Of a DNA stretch of 64,000 nt, positions 60,572 through 64,000 are shown one piece after another. Below the pieces are notes generated by a model that worked only from the letters and a program-made list of their open reading frames with translations, did not search any database and was not told where the DNA came from. Position numbers and translations under genes: made by a program. Every line of letters starts with the position of its first letter. Position 1 is the stretch's first letter. Origin of the DNA: Paraburkholderia sp. CNPSo 3274 (GTDB lineage Bacteria > Pseudomonadota > Gammaproteobacteria > Burkholderiales > Burkholderiaceae); NCBI RefSeq assembly GCF_024206475.1, contig NZ_JAMBPR010000035.1, forward strand, positions 26,258-90,257, written 5' to 3'.

Positions 60572-61621
60572 ATGGAAACGCAGCCGAGCACCTTCACGTC
60601 TGAAACCGGGAGCGCATCTGCCGCTTCTCCGCAAAAGCTGCTTCAGTTGGCCATGGGTTTTTGGGCCTCGAAGACGCTGCTATCCGCGGTCGAACTCGAC
60701 CTGTTCACCATTCTTGGGAGCGGCCCGCGCACCGCACCGCAATTGATGGATGAATTGCAATTGCATCCGAGATCGGCACACGACTTTCTCGATGCTCTGG
60801 TTGCGCTAGGGCTCCTGGATCGAGACGACGGCCTATACCGGAATAGCGCTGAGGCCGGTGCATTTCTGGACAGAGCGAAACCGGGTTGTATCGCCGGATT
60901 TTTGCTCATGACGAACAACCGCCTATACCCGTTCTGGGGGGCGCTGACCGAAGCGCTGCGCACGGGGCTACCGCAGAACGAAGCAAAGCAGGGCGGTGAC
61001 CCGTTCCAGGCAATCTATCGTGACGAACGCGGGCTCCGTGAGTTTCTGGGCGCGATGAGTGGTGTCAGCCTGGATTTGGCAAAGGAGATCGCGCAAAAAT
61101 TTCCATGGCAGAACTATCGCACGGTCGTTGACGTCGGCACCGCGCAGGGTGCCTTGGTGGTGGAGGTTGCGCGTACGCACGAGCATCTTGCGGGAATTGG
61201 GTTCGATCTGGCCGCCGTCGCTCCCGTGTTCAACGACTACGTCGCGGCGAACGAGCTACAGGATCGAATACACTTTCATCCAGGCGACTTCTTCAAAGAC
61301 GCGTTGCCTTCAGCCGACGTCCTGGTGATGGGACACATTCTTCACGACTGGAATCTCGAACAGAAGCGCGAATTGCTCGCGAGGAGTTATCAGGCGTTGC
61401 CTACCGGCGGAAGTCTGATCGTCTACGACGCAGTGATTGACGACGAGCGCAGGCGCAATGCGTTTGGTTTGATGATGAGTTTGAACATGCTGATCGAGAC
61501 TCCCGGTGGTTTCGACTATACCGCCAGGCAGTGCCGTGAATGGATGAGCGAGGCGGGCTTTCGCGAGATTAGAGTCGAACCGCTGGGCGGGCAAAACTCG
61601 ATGATTATTGGAGTCCGTTAG
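60572..61621 (+). CDS. SAM-dependent O-methyltransferase (acetylserotonin OMT-like)
   Basis: This is a 349-residue enzyme. The N-terminal dimerisation domain is a winged helix (LLQLAMGFWASKTLLSAVEL, then LFTILGSGPRTAPQLMDEL) and the C-terminal Rossmann domain has the SAM motif VVDVGTAQGALVVEVA near residues 186-201, PGDFFKDALPSADVLVMGHI near 236, and the catalytic His in ILHDWNLEQ. The glycine-rich motif has GTAQG rather than the common GGGxG. CAGGAGACAAG precedes the ATG. The substrate, a small phenol or carotenoid-like alcohol in known relatives, is not visible. Its stop overlaps the convergent metal-transporter gene. Confidence 0.85.
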   Translation: METQPSTFTSETGSASAASPQKLLQLAMGFWASKTLLSAVELDLFTILGSGPRTAPQLMDELQLHPRSAHDFLDALVALGLLDRDDGLYRNSAEAGAFLDRAKPGCIAGFLLMTNNRLYPFWGALTEALRTGLPQNEAKQGGDPFQAIYRDERGLREFLGAMSGVSLDLAKEIAQKFPWQNYRTVVDVGTAQGALVVEVARTHEHLAGIGFDLAAVAPVFNDYVAANELQDRIHFHPGDFFKDALPSADVLVMGHILHDWNLEQKRELLARSYQALPTGGSLIVYDAVIDDERRRNAFGLMMSLNMLIETPGGFDYTARQCREWMSEAGFREIRVEPLGGQNSMIIGVR

Positions 61622-62913
61622 CCGGTGATGAACATGCCGACGGCGGCGAGCGCCATGAATGCAGTCGCGATCCATCCTCCTGCTTTCAGCAGCCCCGCGA
61701 TCGCGAACCTGCCCATCACGCGCCGGTTCGTGCCCATCAGCATGACGACGATCATGACAGGTACGGCAGCCAGTCCGTTGACGACGGCACTCCAGTACAG
61801 CGCCTTGACCGGATCCAGGTGGAAGAACGTGATGGCGGTGCCGCCAAGGATGGCCACGGTAATGACGGCATAGAACTCGCGCGCCAGCGTCAGGTGCAGG
61901 GAGAGGCTGCTGCGCCAGCGGAACGCGCCCGCAGCCCCATACGCCGCTGAGCCAGCCAGAACAGGCAGCGCGAGCAACCCCGTGCCGACAATGCCAGCGG
62001 CGAAGACGTATGCAGCCAGATGGCCCGCAACCGGTTCGAGCGCTCTCGCCGCGTCGGCGGACGTCTGGATCTTCACGTGATGGGCGTAAAGCGTCGCGGC
62101 GGCCGTCAGCATGATGAAGAACCCCACCCCGTTGGATACGGCCATGCCGATCCAGGTGTCGGCCGCGATCCGGTCGATGTGCCGGTAGGCATGAAACGAC
62201 GAGATCCATCGGAGCGGCCGCTCGCCAGGCTTCGAGCGCATTTCCTCAACCTCCTGCGAAGCCTGCCAGAAGAACAGGTAAGGGCTGATCGTGGTGCCGA
62301 GTACAGCGACGACCATAGTGAGGTACTCGCCTGAGAGGTGGGCCCGCGGCCACACCAGCGAGACGGCGACCTTTGGCCAGTCGACCGGGACGACAAACAC
62401 GACCGCGACATAGGCGAGCAGCACCAGGGTCAGCCATTTGAGAAAGCGCGCATAGCTTTCGTAGGGCAGCGAAATCTGGAGGATGGTTGAGAGGGCGCCA
62501 ATCGCAACGACGTAGAGATGCTCGGGGCCCGGAACAAGAAGATGGATCGCTGCGCCCATCGCGGCGAGATCCGCGGCGATGTTGATGGTGTTTGCCACGG
62601 CCAGCAGCAGCACCAGCAGCACGACAAGCCATTTCGGGCCGAACGCTCGCATGTTCGAGGCGAGCCCCTTGCCCGTGACCCGACCGATCCGCGCGCTGGT
62701 CATCTGGATCGCGACCATGAGGGGGTACGTCAGCAGCAGTGTCCACAGCAGCGTAAAGCCGAATTGCGCGCCCGCCTGAGAATAGGTGCCGATCCCGCTC
62801 GGGTCGTCGTCCGCCGCGCCGGTCACGAGGCCGGGGCCGAGGCGCGACAGCCACGAGCGTTCCGTGCGATCGGTGACAGCGGTTTCGGGCTCGAGGTTCT
62901 GGTCGTCCAGCAT
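61618..62913 (-). CDS. Nramp-family divalent metal transporter (NRMT-like variant)
   Basis: This 431-residue inner-membrane protein has eleven or so hydrophobic segments. The first membrane segment carries DDDPSGIGTYSQAGAQFGF at about residues 34-52 where Mn/Fe transporters have DPGN, and the sixth segment region reads GTTISPYLFFWQASQEVEEM near 225 instead of the MPHNLYLHS motif. These changes place it among the Nramp-related proteins with altered metal sites (magnesium or other substrates in some relatives). ATG 62913 with AAGGAGAG upstream. No metal-dependent partner gene is adjacent. Confidence 0.8.
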   Translation of the reverse strand: MLDDQNLEPETAVTDRTERSWLSRLGPGLVTGAADDDPSGIGTYSQAGAQFGFTLLWTLLLTYPLMVAIQMTSARIGRVTGKGLASNMRAFGPKWLVVLLVLLLAVANTINIAADLAAMGAAIHLLVPGPEHLYVVAIGALSTILQISLPYESYARFLKWLTLVLLAYVAVVFVVPVDWPKVAVSLVWPRAHLSGEYLTMVVAVLGTTISPYLFFWQASQEVEEMRSKPGERPLRWISSFHAYRHIDRIAADTWIGMAVSNGVGFFIMLTAAATLYAHHVKIQTSADAARALEPVAGHLAAYVFAAGIVGTGLLALPVLAGSAAYGAAGAFRWRSSLSLHLTLAREFYAVITVAILGGTAITFFHLDPVKALYWSAVVNGLAAVPVMIVVMLMGTNRRVMGRFAIAGLLKAGGWIATAFMALAAVGMFITG

Positions 62914-63059
62914 GGAGCGGCTCTCCTTTCCATGGCCACGGCGTGCGCGGCGTGGACCGTTACAGCAACTCCCGTGCCGCAACCGGAGGAGGTGGTCGCC
63001 GCCCGACGGGGAATGCCACTTGCTGACACCCTCCAACTGAACCGGGGGCGCAGAGGTTG

Positions 63060-63200
63060 CGGCCGTACTGCTGGTAGCGACGACCCGCGGCTGCTCGATG
63101 CGCTGGCCGCGCTCCTCGAATCCGACGGCTTTGACGCAATAAGGGCGCTCGACAGGTCGCAGGCGTTGCGCCTCGCCCGCGCGGTACGGATGCAACCTCG
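63060..63200 (+). pseudogene. Scrap of a response-regulator receiver domain
   Basis: One frame gives AVLLVA and, after a shift, DDPRLLDALAALLESDGFDA and IRALDRSQALRLARAV, which is the first 45 residues of a receiver domain (VLLVDDDP then LLDALAxLLE). There is no start signal, and the remaining receiver sequence, including the phospho-acceptor region, is absent. It lies in a decayed stretch of about 870 bases (62914-63783) between the Nramp gene and the PRC-barrel gene. Confidence 0.5.
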
Positions 63201-63366
63201 AGGGGGCTTATGTAGGCGGCGCGAGCGCGCACCTCATCCGAAAGACGCGCGCGTTCAGAAGCCGGCACCTCTCCATGCTTTTTCATTGCGACATGCCGGG
63301 CATCGGGCAACAGGCGTCGAGCATCAAGCCCATGTGTCCAGACTCGCTTCGCGTGCTGCTCCACTG

Positions 63367-63465
63367 CAGTCGGCCGATTGCGGCGCCAAGTTCGCGGTGC
63401 GCGGCTTTTCGGATGCCTTGCGCTCGGAACTAATTCACGATGGCCTCAACGTATGGCTTTCGCAT
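63367..63465 (+). pseudogene. Scrap of a short-chain dehydrogenase/reductase gene
   Basis: The frame reads CGAKFAVRGFSDALRSELIH, then DGLNVWLS, which is the helix after the catalytic tyrosine/lysine pair of short-chain dehydrogenases (YxxxK followed by FAVRGFSDALRSEL). The catalytic Tyr position reads differently (ADCGAK) and no Rossmann motif stands upstream. It is a fragment of roughly 30 residues in non-coding surroundings; the bases after it, up to 63700, show nothing else that I would name. Confidence 0.55.
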
Positions 63466-63783
63466 CGTCGACGCTCCACTGTTCGGATTCGCTATGGGAA
63501 GTCGCCGCGCGCGGCGCCGGTGTGGAAACGCTGGCCATCGATGCCTGCAATGTGGGCGCCGCACGTGCGGCTGAAGCGAGCCGTTGCCGATTGCCGCGCG
63601 TCAGATCGAGAAAAATAAGGCATTAGTCAGGATGACTGATACTTTAAGGAACCGGAAGCGTCGCCTATTTCTCAGGTCTGCCGTGAAGTGCCCACGAAAC
63701 GAGATCAGTGCATGACGACTTGCGACGTGGCACGCGCCATGCGCCAGGAGGCATCGCAACTCTTAACCGAAAGGAGCACAAGC

Positions 63784-64000
63784 ATGACTATCCTTGATCC
63801 CCAATCAGGAGGCGCTGGCGCGCAAATCGTCGGCGGGGGCACTGGCGAAGGTCCGGGTCCCGAAATCATGGCCGCGGCCACGCTCGACGGCAACAAGGTG
63901 ATTTCCGCAGATGGCGAACATGTCGGCAAGATTTCCGACATCATGCTCGACGTGCGTAGCGGTCGCGTCGCGTACGCGGTTCTGGCGGAGGGTGGATTTC
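63784..64000 (+). CDS. PRC-barrel domain protein (partial at window end)
   Basis: The frame starts MTILDPQSGGAGAQIVGGGT after GAAAGGAGCACAAGC, a good ribosome binding site, and is still open at the window end (72 codons seen). After a Gly-rich leader, the segment MAAATLDGNKVISADGEHVG and KISDIMLDVRSGRVAYAVLA is a PRC-barrel: two short strands, then VGKISDIMLD and a strand ending AVLAEGGF. Such stress-related PRC-barrel proteins are frequent in Burkholderia-type genomes. The C-terminal half is outside the window. Confidence 0.8.
   Translation, partial: MTILDPQSGGAGAQIVGGGTGEGPGPEIMAAATLDGNKVISADGEHVGKISDIMLDVRSGRVAYAVLAEGGF

Noticed and set aside
1..64000. CRISPR arrays, tRNA or rRNA genes, prophage or transposase genes
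   Set aside because: No regularly spaced repeats, no tRNA-like cloverleaf or rRNA sequence, and no transposase, integrase or phage structural protein could be recognised.

Overview
The window reads as chromosomal DNA of a betaproteobacterium of the Burkholderia group (Paraburkholderia, Caballeronia or Burkholderia). The base composition is GC-rich with long antisense open frames. There is a DUF3331 protein, a kind of family I associate with this group. An inverted pair of Burkholderia-type intergenic repeats is present, and the sulfonate genes resemble those described in Cupriavidus necator and its relatives. The assignment rests on protein resemblance only; no rRNA or tRNA gene is present.

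Positions 1-3300 hold the end of a glutamate/aspartate-type ABC importer operon and a LysR regulator. Positions 3300-34400 form a large island for C2 sulfonates in which every branch meets at sulfoacetaldehyde. Sulfoacetate enters through SauU, is activated by SauT and reduced by SauS, under SauR (3296-8832). A DUF3311 protein, a sodium:solute symporter and an amidohydrolase (10087-13470) match the layout reported for N-acetyltaurine use and overlap a CobW-type GTPase gene. An MFS carrier, a GMC dehydrogenase and an IclR regulator (14527-18691) match an isethionate module. Taurine is handled by TauY (19048-20463), TauX (29056-29460), the MocR-type regulator TauR and a taurine-type ABC importer (29612-34401). 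Sulfoacetaldehyde is cleaved by Xsc and the acetyl phosphate is passed on by Pta. The sulfite exporter gene that follows is broken. An APC permease and a CobS-like/CobT-like AAA+/VWA pair sit inside the taurine part without any cobalamin genes.

Positions 34700-43070 hold a class A penicillin-binding protein, a small secreted protein, and a CoA-thioester operon (two crotonase-family enzymes, a CaiB-type CoA-transferase, a 3-hydroxyacyl-CoA dehydrogenase-family enzyme and a YWTD beta-propeller). The operon carries the remnant of an internally deleted acyl-CoA dehydrogenase, and the C-terminal scrap of a reductase lies beside it.

Positions 43070-59400 form a respiration and signalling block: NDH-2, cytochrome bd-type oxidase (cydAB), an LRAT-domain protein, two FixJ-like response regulators, a multi-PAS histidine kinase, and a giant Ser/Thr-kinase/AAA/GAF/PAS/histidine-kinase protein interrupted by a frameshift in a run of nine C. 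Three copies of one 23-bp sequence lie upstream of NDH-2, upstream of the LRAT/cyd region and upstream of the giant kinase. Two of these belong to a module of about 103 bp with identical internal spacing. This looks like a local regulon that I do not recognise from the literature.

Positions 59400-64000 hold a cysteine-less AhpD-like protein, a truncated DJ-1/PfpI gene, an O-methyltransferase, an Nramp-type metal transporter, a decayed stretch with response-regulator and short-chain-dehydrogenase scraps, and the start of a PRC-barrel protein. Several broken genes in the second half suggest recent loss or rearrangement.
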